This document shows, piece after piece, positions 51,474 to 62,330 of a stretch of 64,000 nucleotides of DNA. This DNA is from Rhynchopus sp. YZ270_cl-10 (taxonomy: Eukaryota > Euglenozoa > Diplonemea > Diplonemida > Diplonemidae). A program made the translations under genes and the position numbers. Below the pieces are notes generated by a model, which was not told the origin of the DNA, ran no database searches, and saw only the letters and a list, made by a program, of their open reading frames with translations. Numbering within the stretch: position 1 is the first letter of the stretch; every line of letters starts with the position of its first letter. The DNA lies in the NCBI GenBank assembly GCA_964035575.1, contig OZ037858.1:1302001-1366000 (forward strand), given 5' to 3'.

Positions 51474-54141
51474 ATGCCGTGCACTATTCTATGCGCAGCA
51501 GACCTGTGGGGTGTCAAGGTCAACTACGAGCTGCCCTTCCAACACCCACCCACACAGGCAGAGCTGCAGGGCAAGATCGACCAGGTCTTTAGCCACGAAC
51601 ACGCGCTTCGCAGGCCTGTTGAGGTGCCATCGAACCAAGGGTTTGTCATTGAACGCATGCAAACCTTTGATGAGCGTGCCCAGCAGTGGGTCGACCTGCT
51701 GACACCTGCGCAGCTGTCGGACTACTCGCAGATTTACCTCTTCCAGAAGGAGAACGAACACCACAGAGAGGTGCAGAGCAAGATCCCCCCTCCGGTTCCT
51801 GCCCCAGTGCAGGCAGCGGCGCCGACAAGCCCGACAACGGGGCCGCGTTCGGTGTCGGTGATGGGGGGTCTGCCTCCAGCAGCCTCGAGTGTCGGCGGCA
51901 GTGGGTACTACTCACGCGCCTCCTCCCCGCAGAAGCACATCGCCCCCTTCCCCTCGCCCACGGCCGCCAGCCAGCCGCTCCCGCCACTCGCGCCAGCGTC
52001 GCCCGTAGGTCTGCCGCAGACGCCTGCACCTATGGTGCCTCAGGCATTTGCCACGCAGACAGCGTCGCAGATTGCACGGACAGTGTCGACAGCAGAGAAG
52101 CAGCGTGCCGTCTTCGAGGAGATGGACAGCAAAAAGGGGCGTGCTGTGGATGAGGAGGACTTCAGGGTATGTGTTTTGGTCTTGGAACGGTATTTTTTTG
52201 AAGGCGAAATTTAGCAAGAAATGTGAAGACTTCGCTGAAACAGCATCAAATAAAACGAATCTTTCTAGATCATTCAATGCCATTGCGTACACGTATAGTG
52301 ATTGTTGACCAAATGAATCCCAACACCTGCAGGGAACGTTCCAGCGTCTGAGAGTCGAATACGCAGGGATCTCTATGAGCGAGCTCTTCATGAAGACCGA
52401 CACCAACAAGGACAACGCCATCTCGTACGACGAGTGGATGAAGATGTCCGAGATGTACCCTACACTGCTCGACTCGTTGTACTTCCGGTCTCGGGTATGT
52501 ATATGACAAATCCCGCATACAGTGCCTTACCCACCTTCACCTCACTGCACCGCAGGACTACTGGACAGATATCCAGCAGCAGAACGACATCGATGCGTCC
52601 AAAACCAAGCTCACAGAGTATGCACAGCGTCTCAATTCTACCCTCAAAACCAGATGTCTTTGTAGTGCAGGAAGAGCGGGTGTTGCATTGTTCCTAGAAG
52701 TAAAAGTTTTCTGATCAAAAGGGGGGGCTGAAGAGAATCGTCTTTATTGGCAATTGATATGTCAAGAAAAACCTACAAACTTCCACAGCATGCGTGAAAA
52801 GGAGAAGGAGAACCGTATGGGGTGCATGCAGGCGCAGGCGGAGACCACGTCGCAGGAGCAGAAGCTTGCAGGGCAGGCGGGTGCTGCGTCCGACGCACAG
52901 GCACGCGAGCGGGATGCGAAGTCTGTGCTCGAGGCCTGCCACGAGGACACAGAGCGGGGGCGCACGGAGCTGCGTGACAGGTATGCACTGCACACAACCC
53001 TACACCTACACCCACACCCGATACCGCGTATCACAGAATTGCTGAACAAACGCAGCAAAAAGACCGTGAACGCCAGAAGCAGGTCGCCGTGATGGAGGCC
53101 ACCCGCGAGGTGGAAGGTGTGCAGCGCAAGCTGCAGGTCAACGAGGTTGAGTTCGCGAAGGCGGAAGAGACGTTGCGTGAGATGGAGCGCCGTGTGGCAG
53201 AGCAGCGCCGCGAGGTCGAACGTCAGCATGCGTGTGTGGACCGTACACGTGGCGAGCTTGCGACGGCGCAGGGTGCAGAGCACCTGGCGAACATTGTGCT
53301 GGGGGAGTCGCAGAAGGACAGCCAGACTGCGAGCGAGCGTGTCACCATGGCGGAGGCAGAGGTCACACAGAGGCAGGAGCGTGAACGTGAGGCGACGGCG
53401 TGCCACCGGGACAGCCAAAGCGACACTGCACGGCAGCTGGCGAAGCGCGACCTTGAGGAGCGCGAGCTGCATGCGTGCAGGGAGCGCGAGGCTGTGCGCC
53501 GTGTTGCTGAGGACGAGTCCGTGCGTGCGGTGGAGGAGCACGAGAAGTACACCCAGCAGCTCGAGCACAACAACATGGAGCTCAACGTGAACCGTAGACA
53601 GGTTGAAGAGGAGGAGCGCCCCCTTCTCGAGCAGGAGCTCAAGCTGCGCCTCCTCCGCGAATCCCTTGAGGAGAACGAGGCACGTCTCCGCACAGAGCAC
53701 CGCTCCTTCCACAGTGCACACGGCAGAGGTGACACGGTATGTCGCATCTTTGAATCTTCGTGCGCATCTTACCCACTTTTCAAAAAGTGTACGAGTTTAC
53801 CCCCAAAAGCTCCACCAAAACTCACACAACACCACAGGCCGCTGACAGCCCAATCGCACCAGGCGCGGTCGCAGTCGCAGCCGCAGCCACCCCAGCACCC
53901 CCTGCCACATACGCACCCATGCCACTCCCCATCGTGGCCGCGTCACCAGCGATGGCGGCAATCGCAGCAGGTTCCCCATACCGCCACGTTGCAGCCACTC
54001 CCACCAAGTATGTGCCCCCCTTGTGGTTTTGTTGTAATGGTTTGACAAAAATTCTCTGTTTTTCACAGCTTTCAGCGTGTCGAGGCTGCCCCAGCACTGT
54101 CCGCACTGCCTCCACCGACCAGAGGCGTCTCCCCAAAGTGA
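51474..54141 (+). CDS. BILBO1-like flagellar pocket collar protein
   Basis: Exons: 51474-52166, 52333-52494, 52556-52617, 52789-52980, 53037-53736, 53838-54007, 54069-54141, giving 683 residues with all frames kept. The N-terminal 105 residues follow the BILBO1 pattern as I recall it: AAD, KVNYEL, LRRP...VPS, WVDL, QLSDYSQIYLFQ, then E-x-Q-x-x-IPP. A Pro/Ser/Ala linker leads to an EF-hand pair: loop 1 at 218-229 is degenerate and loop 2 at 254-265 (DTNKDNAISYDE) is canonical. A long charged coiled coil spans about 305-600, and a Pro/Ala tail replaces the leucine zipper of the trypanosome protein. BILBO1 builds the collar at the flagellar pocket neck in Trypanosoma brucei. The same order of domains supports homology; function here is inferred. 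Confidence 0.75.
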
Positions 54142-55544
54142 AAGGGTTTGCAAAATGGAACCCATGACAGTACAGAGTGACAAAGCCCTCCTGAGTCGCT
54201 AGCGGTCTTGGTGCTCTTTTTTTCTTTTTCTTTTTGTATCAGATGTAAACCACGAAATGGATGTAAGACTGGTTGGGGTCCACCCAGTGCACCGATCGTG
54301 TACCAAGGTACACTCTGTCATGAGAGGGCTTTGTATTTCAAGCCAACTTTTTTTTTGGGGGGTCATACGAGGAGGGTGAGTAACAGAACAGCCCCCCCCA
54401 AAGAAGTGGTAGCAGCCAAAGGGGAAAGGGGGGGGGTCGTTTCTGTCCACTTCTCGCAGTGGGGGTAAGAGGTGTGCGGTGTGTCTCCAACCTCCGCAAA
54501 TCGCCGGAAGCGGAAGTGAATTAGTCTAACAGCCTGATTTCACGTCAAAAAAAAAAAAAAAAAAAAAAATGTTCCGTTTTGCTTTCAGTTTGGTAGAAAA
54601 TGGCGTTAACGTTTTGGCGCTGTTCCCCCTTTTTTTCTCCCCTAAATAGATTCCTTCCTCTCTCCCTCTTCCCCCCCCTGTTTTCCAAAAAAAAAAAAAT
54701 TCTCTCCCACACACCACTCGAGTGTTGTGATGCCCTGCATGAAATGGCCTTAAAAGAGGTTTGATCGATCCGAGTTTAGAAAAGCCAAGGAAAAATGATG
54801 GGAAATGAGTTGCCAATGAAATAACAGGAGGATTTTTGTCCAAGAACGATAAGTAAGGTGACTAAGCATGTGACGCTTTGGGATCATCTATTAAACGTTT
54901 CTTGTCCTCCTGTTGTCGTTATTCAATTTACTCCCGAGAGTTGTGTTGTTACCCATAGTTTTTTAATGGGATGTACCTTTTTTGTTTTTGTTTGTATCCT
55001 TATATCTGTAGAGGGAAAAGAGAAAGCGAAATGGGCATGCTTTTTTAGTTTTTTTTCTATTCCCCCCCCCAAGTTCTCCCCTCCCATTGTTCACCATTGT
55101 GCTTTTTTTTGGGGGGGTATGTTTGTTTTGAAATCGTGTAGAGAAAGCAAGCCCCCGATTTTCTAAAAAAAAAGTTTACCTTTGTTCAAAGAGTCTGCCA
55201 AAAAAAAGATACTGTTTTTCCCCAATATCTCTCTGTTTTTTTTTGTTTTTTTTTGAAAACTTGGTTGTATTAGTGTAGACACCCGAGGATGAACACCACA
55301 AAACTACCGTTTTTTTTGTTGATATCGTGCTTCGAAAGTCTCAACAAACCCCACTCACAACACCACTACCAGACAAGAAAAAAAGCAACAAAACCACACC
55401 TCTACACTTCCCCAGCGAACAGCTGTTACTGTTGCGCACAAAACACCAGCACCACCACCCCGCCCCACATACCCACACCGGGCTGTTTGTGGGGCGGCCT
55501 CTCTCCGAACCTTTTTTTTTTACGGAGTTCTTTTCCCCCATCCA
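54142..55544 (+). other. Intergenic region before the receptor kinase gene
   Basis: It holds an A-run of about 25 bases near 54547, a family A hairpin at 54855 and long T-runs. The candidate acceptor before the next gene (TACGGAG ending at 55527) is weaker than at other genes. No gene is supported. Confidence 0.5.
54855..54889 (+). repeat. Hairpin repeat family A
   Basis: AAGGTGA pairs with TCATCT and CTAAGC with GCTTTG with one mismatch. It stands about 710 bp downstream of the BILBO1-like stop. Confidence 0.65.
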
Positions 55545-58500
55545 ATGCGAGATGGAGTGTTGTTTGGGTGGATGTCGTGTTTGCTTCTGCTCATGAGTCT
55601 GTTCTCTGTGGGGGAAGCTCATAATGCGTACTCTGCGCCGTTGAAGTGGATGTACACGCCTACGTCGGGGGGTGGTACGTATGTGGAGCTTGCGGTGACG
55701 ACGGATAAGACGCAGGCATACCTGGCTGCGAGCGATGAGGAGACCATGTCGCAGCTGTACAGCATCGACCTTGAGTACGGGACGCTCACCTGGGAGAGCG
55801 GTATTGGTGGCATGGGTGTGCAGCAGCCCGTTGTCGCAGATGGCGCGATCTTCTCCGTCGCAGGCCACCCGTGCATGCTGCGCTGCATGTCCCCACAAGG
55901 CAAGGGTGCCTCAGAATGGAATTGGAACGATATGCGCACCTCAGGCATGTCCCTCTCCTCCGTCGCCGTCGCAGAAAAGCTGAACCTCGTCTTCATCGTC
56001 TCCGCAGGAATCCTCCAAGGCGGCGAAGAAGTCCACACCCTCTCCGCCATCGGCATCTACGGGAACGACACCACAAGGGGGAAGGTGGTGTGGCAGAGGG
56101 AGCTCTCCTACAACGACTCGTCGCCCGACGACATGCCCGTCACAGCAACCACACCGACGTACGATGCCACCTCGGGGATGGTCTTCGCGTCGGGGCAGAA
56201 CGGCCTGTACGGGCTCGACGCGCTGACGGGGGGGGTAGTGTGGTTTGTGGGCTTCATCCCCGTGATGGCGCCGACAACGGTGACGGAGGGCATCGTCATT
56301 ACCGCAGTGGACGACTACCATGCAAACCCGTCCGTGAAGGGCTACAACGCGTCGACAGGTGTGCACGTGTGGTGCATGCACACAGAGTCGGTGCCCTCGC
56401 AGGCGTCGCTCTTCACCGACGGGAGTGGCCGCTTTGTGTACTCCACAAGCGCCGAGCGTGCGTTCATCGGCTCCCAGCCTGCAGGCCTGCATGTGTTCAA
56501 CTCCCCGCACCCCGCCTTCAACGGATACTCCGAGCACACCGACGCCTGTCTCGAAGGGACCGGCAACATCCAGAACCTGGCAGGCCCCTTCGAGACCGTC
56601 ATGGACTGCAGGCAGGCCTGCCAAGACGCCTACTGCAACGCATCCGCCTTCACCTTCATCACGACAGACGGGTCGTGCAAATGCCGTGTGGACCAGGTCC
56701 AGGCCGCATTTGAAAACCCCCACGCAGTGTCGGGCAGATGGGGCCCACCGCTGTCAAACTGGAGCATGAACAATGACAAGCTCTCGTGGTCGAAGCCCAT
56801 CGTGCGTGGGGAGACCGTGTTTGTGAACGCCTTGAACAACACCCACGCTATTACGATGGCGCTGAAGGGGAACGCGAGCGACAACGACACATCGGACCAC
56901 ATTATGTGGGACCATGCGTACGAGATCCCTGCTCTGACGCGCATGTGGCAGCAGCCGACACCGCCTGCCATCAGCGAATCCACGCTAGCGCTCTTGGTGG
57001 GGTGTCAGAACGGAACGCTGTTCGCGTTCTGCATTGACAACACGACACCGACGCCACCGGTGATGCCTACACCTTCCCCCAAGGAGGGCAGCTCTGCGTG
57101 GTACACCCAGACACGCTACATCGTGGGCATTGCACTGGGTGCGGCAGTGGGTCTCTTGCTCCTGTGCTTCTGCGGGTGCACCGCCAATGACTGCCACTTG
57201 GACTCACCTGCACGCAAATACTTGATGGTGTCGAAGCTGGGGTCCGGAAGCTACGGGGTTGTATACCTCGTGAAGAGGAGACAGGACAAGGCACTGATGG
57301 CCCTGAAGTACCTCAGGTATGCAGTTCAACATTTCTTTGTTTTCATATTTACATCTTTTTTTCAATATTCAGCTGCGAGAACGACGACCAGCAGGAGAGA
57401 GCTCTTCTCGAGTTTACAACGATGCGCCAGTATCAAGGCCACCCGAACATGATCCGAGTGATCGAGACGTTCATGAACTGGCAGGACTGCAGCAACGAGG
57501 AGAAGCACCCGCGCCACGGAGTCAACGCAGATGGCGAGGCACGCCCGCTCATCTCCCCGGCAGCGGGACTGAACGTAGGTGGCCCCTTTGTTGAGGAGAT
57601 CCAGAAGGTACGTCTTTTGCTCTATGATCTATCCCCCACTTCACACCACTTCCCACCACAGTTCAGCAACCCTAAGTACGTCTGCCTCCTCATGCCCTTC
57701 TACAAGCAAGGCGACCTCAAGCACTTCACGCTCTCACAACCGGAGCCGATCCACGAGGAGTTCCTTTTGGACTTCACAGCGCAGATCAGCTCCCTGCTGC
57801 AGCACTTCCACGATAGAGATGAGGCCTTGATCCACCGTGACATGAAGCCAGGTATGGCCTTCTGTGACCCACCTTTTCTCTATACAAACACTCCACAGAA
57901 AACATTCTTCTCTCGGATGACTGCAAAAGTGTGATTGTGACTGACTTCGGTCTTGCGAAGAAGATGGCGAACCAATACTGCTGCACGCGTGCAGGAACAC
58001 TGTGCTACATGGCGCCTGAGTGCTGGGCACACCACTACGGGAAGGAGGCTGATATGTGGGCGTTGGGGTGCATCATGTACTCTGTGGCGATGAAGCGTCT
58101 GGAGGAGCACAACATCCGTGTCATGTTCAGCGAGGCGCTGCAGGTGGAGAACTTCCAGCAGAGCATCGAAGAGGAGCTCACTGCCGCAGGGTACCCCCTG
58201 CTTGCGACGGTCGTTGCCTCGCTGCTGGAGCCCGACTACCACCTCCGCCCATCCGCCTTCGATGTGATGCAGTGGCTGAAGGTGCCGCTCTACAACCCTG
58301 AGGACCCGCAGCCTCCTGTCCGCGCACCGTCCTCAATGATCAGCATTCCGAGGCCAAGGATGAACGCACCCAAGCCCTTTGCGGCGCGCATCTCTTCACG
58401 CCAGGCGCACACTGATATGCAGAGTGAGAGTTCCAGCGGGAGCACGGAAGGGAGCACCCCAGTTATGCCTGTGAGGCCGATGCATGTGGCGCCTGTACCC

Positions 58501-58815
58501 AACACGCATGTTGCGCCTGTGCCCAACGCGGCACCCATCAGATACATCTCTCCGGTGCCAAGCGCGCCTCTGCAGCCTGCACAGTCTGCACAGCCTGCAC
58601 AGCCGACACACACCGCACCTCACGGTGCAGGGCGAGTCTCCATGCACCCCGCCAACCCCTTCGCCGGCATCCAAGTCCACGACGACGATGACATAGTCGA
58701 GGCGCCTGTGTCCCCCACCTCGTCATGCGACTCACTCACCCTCCCATCAAAACCCCTCCCCGCCCCAGTCCCGGGGATGGCCGGCATGATCCGCGTGCAG
58801 CCACGTCCGTTCTAA
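55545..58815 (+). CDS. Transmembrane Ser/Thr kinase with PQQ beta-propeller ectodomain
   Basis: Exons: 55545-57316, 57373-57607, 57662-57851, 57899-58815, giving 1037 residues. There is a signal peptide (1-25). The ectodomain has repeated propeller motifs of PQQ type (LYSIDLEYGTLTW, LYGLDALTGGVVW, VKGYNASTGVHVW), a Cys-rich PAN/Apple-like stretch (about 330-385) and many N-glycosylation sites. One membrane helix lies at about 523-545. The kinase domain (about 559-863) has the Gly loop GSGSYG, Lys588, HRDMKPEN from 727, DFG from 748 and an APE-type motif, so it should be active. An insert of about 35 residues sits after helix C. The tail (865-1037) is Pro/Ala-rich with APVPN repeats. It is probably a surface or endomembrane receptor; the ligand is unknown. 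It resembles IRE1 in outline but lacks the RNase domain. Confidence 0.85.
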
Positions 58816-59479
58816 CTTTAAGTTTTTTTTTTTTGGTTGGGTTTGGGGTTGGGTGTTTTGGGGATGGGGGGGAGAAATGGAAAAATAAAAAAATCAGCAA
58901 GAGCTGAGAAGGGATTATTTCGTAGTATTTTTTGCAGCAGTCGTGGTAAATTCACGAACGCCAGTTCTGGTGTGTCCAATGCCGGCAGAGATGTTTTGCG
59001 CCTTTCACCTTTAACGTAAAGGTGTGAGGCCCGTTGGTCTTTATCAGGTTTTCTTATCCCTTCCCTATTCCCTTACAGTTCTGCTTAATGTGCTTACAAC
59101 AGAGTGACTTATATTTGTGCGTTTTGTATCGCGTCGTGAAACAGGAGGTTTTATGGGAATCTTTTTTACGTTAACTCTTTGTAGAGAAATTTTTCTGTTA
59201 AAATTTTTGCTTCCTTTTTTTTTTTAATGCATCTTTACTGGTAATGGTTTCTTTCGTGCAATTTAAAAAAAAAAACAACAACAACTTCGCCACGTAAAAC
59301 TATTTGCACGAGAAAAAAAAAGTGGAGGGACACATACGTTTCCAACAAATTGAGGAAAAAGTAGAGCGCTTCCCATTGGCTGCGCTATTACATTTTTTGG
59401 ATTTTTTTTTTTTTTGAAAATTTGAACATTTTTTTTTTCAATTTCAAAACACAACGATAATACGACACAACCCCCCCTT
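58816..59479 (+). other. Gene-free stretch after the kinase gene
   Basis: It contains CACCTTTA/TAAAGGTG, a perfect 8 bp hairpin near 59005, and long T- and A-runs. No gene is supported. Confidence 0.5.
59467..59479. repeat. 13 bp direct repeat, left
   Basis: ACAACCCCCCCTT flanks TIR element 2 on the left and is repeated exactly at 61118-61130, as expected of a target site duplication. Confidence 0.65.
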
Positions 59480-59545
59480 AGGGGGGTCCGTCCGGCCGTT
59501 TTTGCTGTCCCAAACCACTTTTTTTTTGTAAAAACCCGCGAAAAA

Positions 59546-59592
59546 CCCGAAAAAACACCCCCAAACACCCCCAAACCCCCAAAAAATCACCC
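59546..59592 (-). other. Potential G-quadruplex on the minus strand
   Basis: C-runs of 3-5 at 59546, 59558, 59568, 59576 and 59590 are separated by short A-rich gaps, so the minus strand has five G-runs in 47 bp. Confidence 0.4.
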
Positions 59593-59723
59593 AAAACCAC
59601 GAAAAACACACTTTTGAGCACTATTTCGTACTTTTTTCTGATTTTTTTGGTGTTTTTTCCCGCTTTTTCAGCTTTTTTCCTGGAAATATACCCCCTAATA
59701 TGCCTATAGAATCCCTGTACTGC

Positions 59724-60086
59724 TCACTGAGACAGCATAGCGACCAGAGGCTCCTTATTCATCGTACCGGTGTCTTCGCCGTCAAGGGGTGCACAATCTG
59801 CCGCAAATTCCCGCAACTCTGTCTTTGTGAAGAGATGAAGCACGTTAGTGTTGTACTTTTCAAGTTGCTGCTTCTGGGCGCTTTGCATGGACCTGCCTTT
59901 GTGGTGCGCTTTGGTGTGTGCTGCGGCAAGTTCTTCCCTTGAGAGATACGGAACCCAACCTAGACTGTAGAGGATGTCTAGGTTCCAGCGACAGTGCGTC
60001 GGTGTTGTCGGGTGCTGGCTCCTTTCGTGGTGGCTTGCAACTTGGTCAAGGACACCGACAACGGATTCACACGAATTGTTGGTCAT
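59724..60086 (-). pseudogene. Possible SAP-like coding remnant in TIR element 2
   Basis: This minus-strand frame has 120 residues from the first ATG. Composition is protein-like, and the C-terminal part (LFTKTELREFAADC ... EPLVAML) resembles a SAP-type DNA-binding helix-extension-helix. There is no transposase catalytic motif. An in-frame stop lies just upstream, so it is either a short gene, an exon or a remnant. Confidence 0.35.
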
Positions 60087-60095
60087 AGGAGGGGG

Positions 60096-60945
60096 CAAGG
60101 AAGGCTATACTGCACTTAGGCACAGGGTACGTTGTCATTTTCAGGGACCAAAAAAAGCCCTGGCAAGTGTTGCAAGTACGATTTCCCACAGCTCGGGAGG
60201 TCTGTCGGGCAGTTCGGAGGGATTTAGACACTTCTGCGACTGCATGAACACGGTTTTTAGGGTTTTTGTTTTGGGTGCAAAAAACGTCAAAAGGATAGGG
60301 GAAATACGGTTATTTTAAGCGTTGCAGACACAAAAACACCCTCAAAAATCCCGTAGGGACCCCAAAAAGCTACAAAATCCACACATTTCCACCTCGGGAC
60401 CTCATTGGAGGTGGACCGAGGTGGTTTTTGGGTGTTTTGAATGAATTGAAATTATTTTTTTTTGGTACATAAATGGTCTTCTGCTAGGCGTTGCATAGCC
60501 GTTGCGAAAGTGTTGCAAAAGTGTTGCATGGCCTATAAAACCCTCCCAAGTGCCCAAAATGCTATTTTTCACCCTACATGAGGTCTGGGGGACATTTTCC
60601 TGGGTGTTTGGGCACCATTCCGACTGCCTTAGCACTTTTTTGGGGGTTTTCAGGTACAAAAAAAGTCAAAAAAGTGACTAAAAAAAGGGTACTTTTAAGC
60701 GTTTGGGGCACACACACCCACTGCAAAATGCATCTGGGGCCCACACAGGACCCCTAAAAGCTGTAAAAACTATATATTTCCACCCTGGGACCCCACCGGA
60801 TGTGGACCGAGGTGTTTTTCGGGTGTTTAGAAGGAATTTTGTCTGACTAGAAAATTTTTTTGGTAAGTGTTGCATTTTGGCCATCTTGGTGACGATTTGG
60901 TGACGCCATTTTTGGAGATTTTTCACAAAAAATCGATTTTTTTTA
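60096..60945 (+). repeat. Dispersed repeat modules, two decayed copies
   Basis: 60096-60150 and 60361-60450 match the front and middle of the block at 39288. 60647-60945 matches its middle and end, including GTAAGTGTTGCATTT. CCACCTCGG/CCGAGGTGG is a perfect 9 bp inverted repeat at 60390-60425. The copies appear head to tail. Confidence 0.6.
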
Positions 60946-61117
60946 ACCAGGAAAGTCTCTGTAGAGGTTGTCAGGTGGTTTAATGGGATATTTGGGTGAT
61001 CCCCAGGGCGATTTGCGGCCAGGTACGACCTTTTTAGTGGATTTCTTCACCTAAATTTCAAAAAAATGGGTTTGGGACAGCAAATCCTTAAGGAATTCCT
61101 TCTACGTGGACCCCCCT

Positions 61118-61130
61118 ACAACCCCCCCTT
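61118..61130. repeat. 13 bp direct repeat, right
   Basis: It is an exact copy of 59467-59479, abutting the right end of TIR element 2. Confidence 0.65.
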
Positions 61131-61352
61131 CCCTCCCATTTCGTTATATTAAATATGTGTGCACACAACAAGACCTTTTTTCCCCCCCCCTACGTTTTTT
61201 GTTTTCCCCCTGACACTCCCGTTTCTTGATGTTTCACCGTGCACTTTTTTTTATACTCCCCCCTCCTCCCCGTTTTCGTAACAGCAACAGAAGAAATTAT
61301 ACATTGTTTTTTTCCACTTTTTTCAAATTTCCTTCGTTTCGTAGCATTTTTT

Positions 61353-61387
61353 AGATGACTAAAGCACAGTGTGGCTAACGTTCATCT
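61353..61387 (+). repeat. Hairpin repeat family A, first of a run of three
   Basis: AGATGA pairs with TCATCT. The inner stem around the loop ACAGTG is weaker. A T-run ending in TTTAG precedes it. Confidence 0.65.
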
Positions 61388-61406
61388 CCCACAACCTTTT
61401 TTTGAT

Positions 61407-61440
61407 AAGGTGACTAAGCACGAGAGGCTTAGGGTCATCT
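61407..61440 (+). repeat. Hairpin repeat family A, second of three
   Basis: AAGGTGA pairs with TCATCT and CTAAGC with GCTTAG around ACGAGAG, close to the type copy. Confidence 0.8.
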
Positions 61441-61458
61441 CATAACCTTTTTCTTTTG

Positions 61459-61488
61459 AGATGACGTAAGTGAAGCTGAGGTTCATCT
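61459..61488 (+). repeat. Hairpin repeat family A, third of three
   Basis: The outer stem AGATGA/TCATCT is intact and the inner stem has decayed. The pitch between the three copies is about 52 bp. Confidence 0.6.
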
Positions 61489-61812
61489 TACAGAAGCTTT
61501 TTTCTCCTTTTTTTTTTTTACCCCCTAAATGGTGGCTTAAATGTGTCTTTTTTAAATTTTTGATGTTTTTTTGACGTCAAGGATTTACCTCAAAATACGC
61601 AACAAAAAAAAAAAAAAAATTGCTCTCCTGAGGTAACTCTGATGCATAAATTCCGCAGAAACCGCACATCACAACCACCGTTTTACCCCCCCTCACCCTC
61701 TTCCGCTACCCAAGCGGTTCCATGTCTGAACAACCCTTTTTTTTTCCCGTATATTTTTTTTCCCCAAAGCCCTGTGTAATGACTCCGTTTATATCATACA
61801 CACCTCCCCTTT

Positions 61813-61844
61813 AGGTGGCTTAAGCTGTGAGACTTAGGCGTCTT
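61813..61844 (+). repeat. Hairpin repeat family A, diverged
   Basis: AGGTGGCTTAAGC and GACTTAGGC with GTCTTAC keep the outline of the family. TTTAG comes just before it. Confidence 0.55.
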
Positions 61845-62299
61845 ACAATTTCTCCCCAATTTGATTGTTTTTTTTTTAGTTCTGCGGTGTCATCTGCTAC
61901 ACCGTTTTCTTTGAAAGCCTTCTGGAGCGTTCATTACCCCCCCCTTAGATGCACAATGAGGTGCATTCAGTTGAGGGGTGAACAAAAAACCTTTTCTTCT
62001 TCTTTTATGACAGTTTGGGGTACATTTAGTGCACCCTATTATACCATCTATTCAGTAGAATAGTTAGTATATAAAACAATTCTTGTATGACTGTACACAG
62101 TTTTTTTTTTCTCTGCGTGAAATGCCAACCCTGGGGGTGTCGGGAGTAGACATTACTCTCTCCCCCCACCTTCCACACAAAACCTCTCGCACGCTATTCA
62201 TTCTTTTTCTACAGTGATACCAACCGTGGTAAAAGGTGTATGTGCAACGTTAGGCACATTTATTCATATTACAATTTCTCTTTTATTGCTTTCATTTTT

Positions 62300-62330
62300 A
62301 GGTGACTAAAGCAAGGCGAAGAAAAACTCT
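62300..62330 (+). repeat. Hairpin repeat family A, 5' half only
   Basis: AGGTGACTAAAGC after a T-run is recognisable; the 3' arm is lost. Confidence 0.4.

Larger units (their letters stand above)
59480..61117. mobile_element. TIR element 2, about 1.64 kb
   Basis: The ends are inverted: AGGGGGGTCC (59480) with GGACCCCCCT (to 61117), and inside them TGCTGTCCCAAACC (59503-59516) with GGTTTGGGACAGCA (61069-61082). A perfect 13 bp direct repeat flanks the element. The interior carries a minus-strand reading frame (59724-60086), a C-run cluster and modules shared with TIR element 1. Target duplications of 8-11 bp are typical of Mutator-like transposons; this is similar but not proof. It is probably non-autonomous. 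Confidence 0.65.

Noticed and set aside
52167-52332. C/D snoRNA in the first intron of the BILBO1-like gene
   Set aside because: Loose C- and D'-like boxes are present, but there is no terminal D box or closing stem.
55545-58815. Identification of the kinase as IRE1 or PERK
   Set aside because: There is no KEN RNase domain, and the catalytic region lacks features of eIF2-alpha kinases; only the overall layout is shared.
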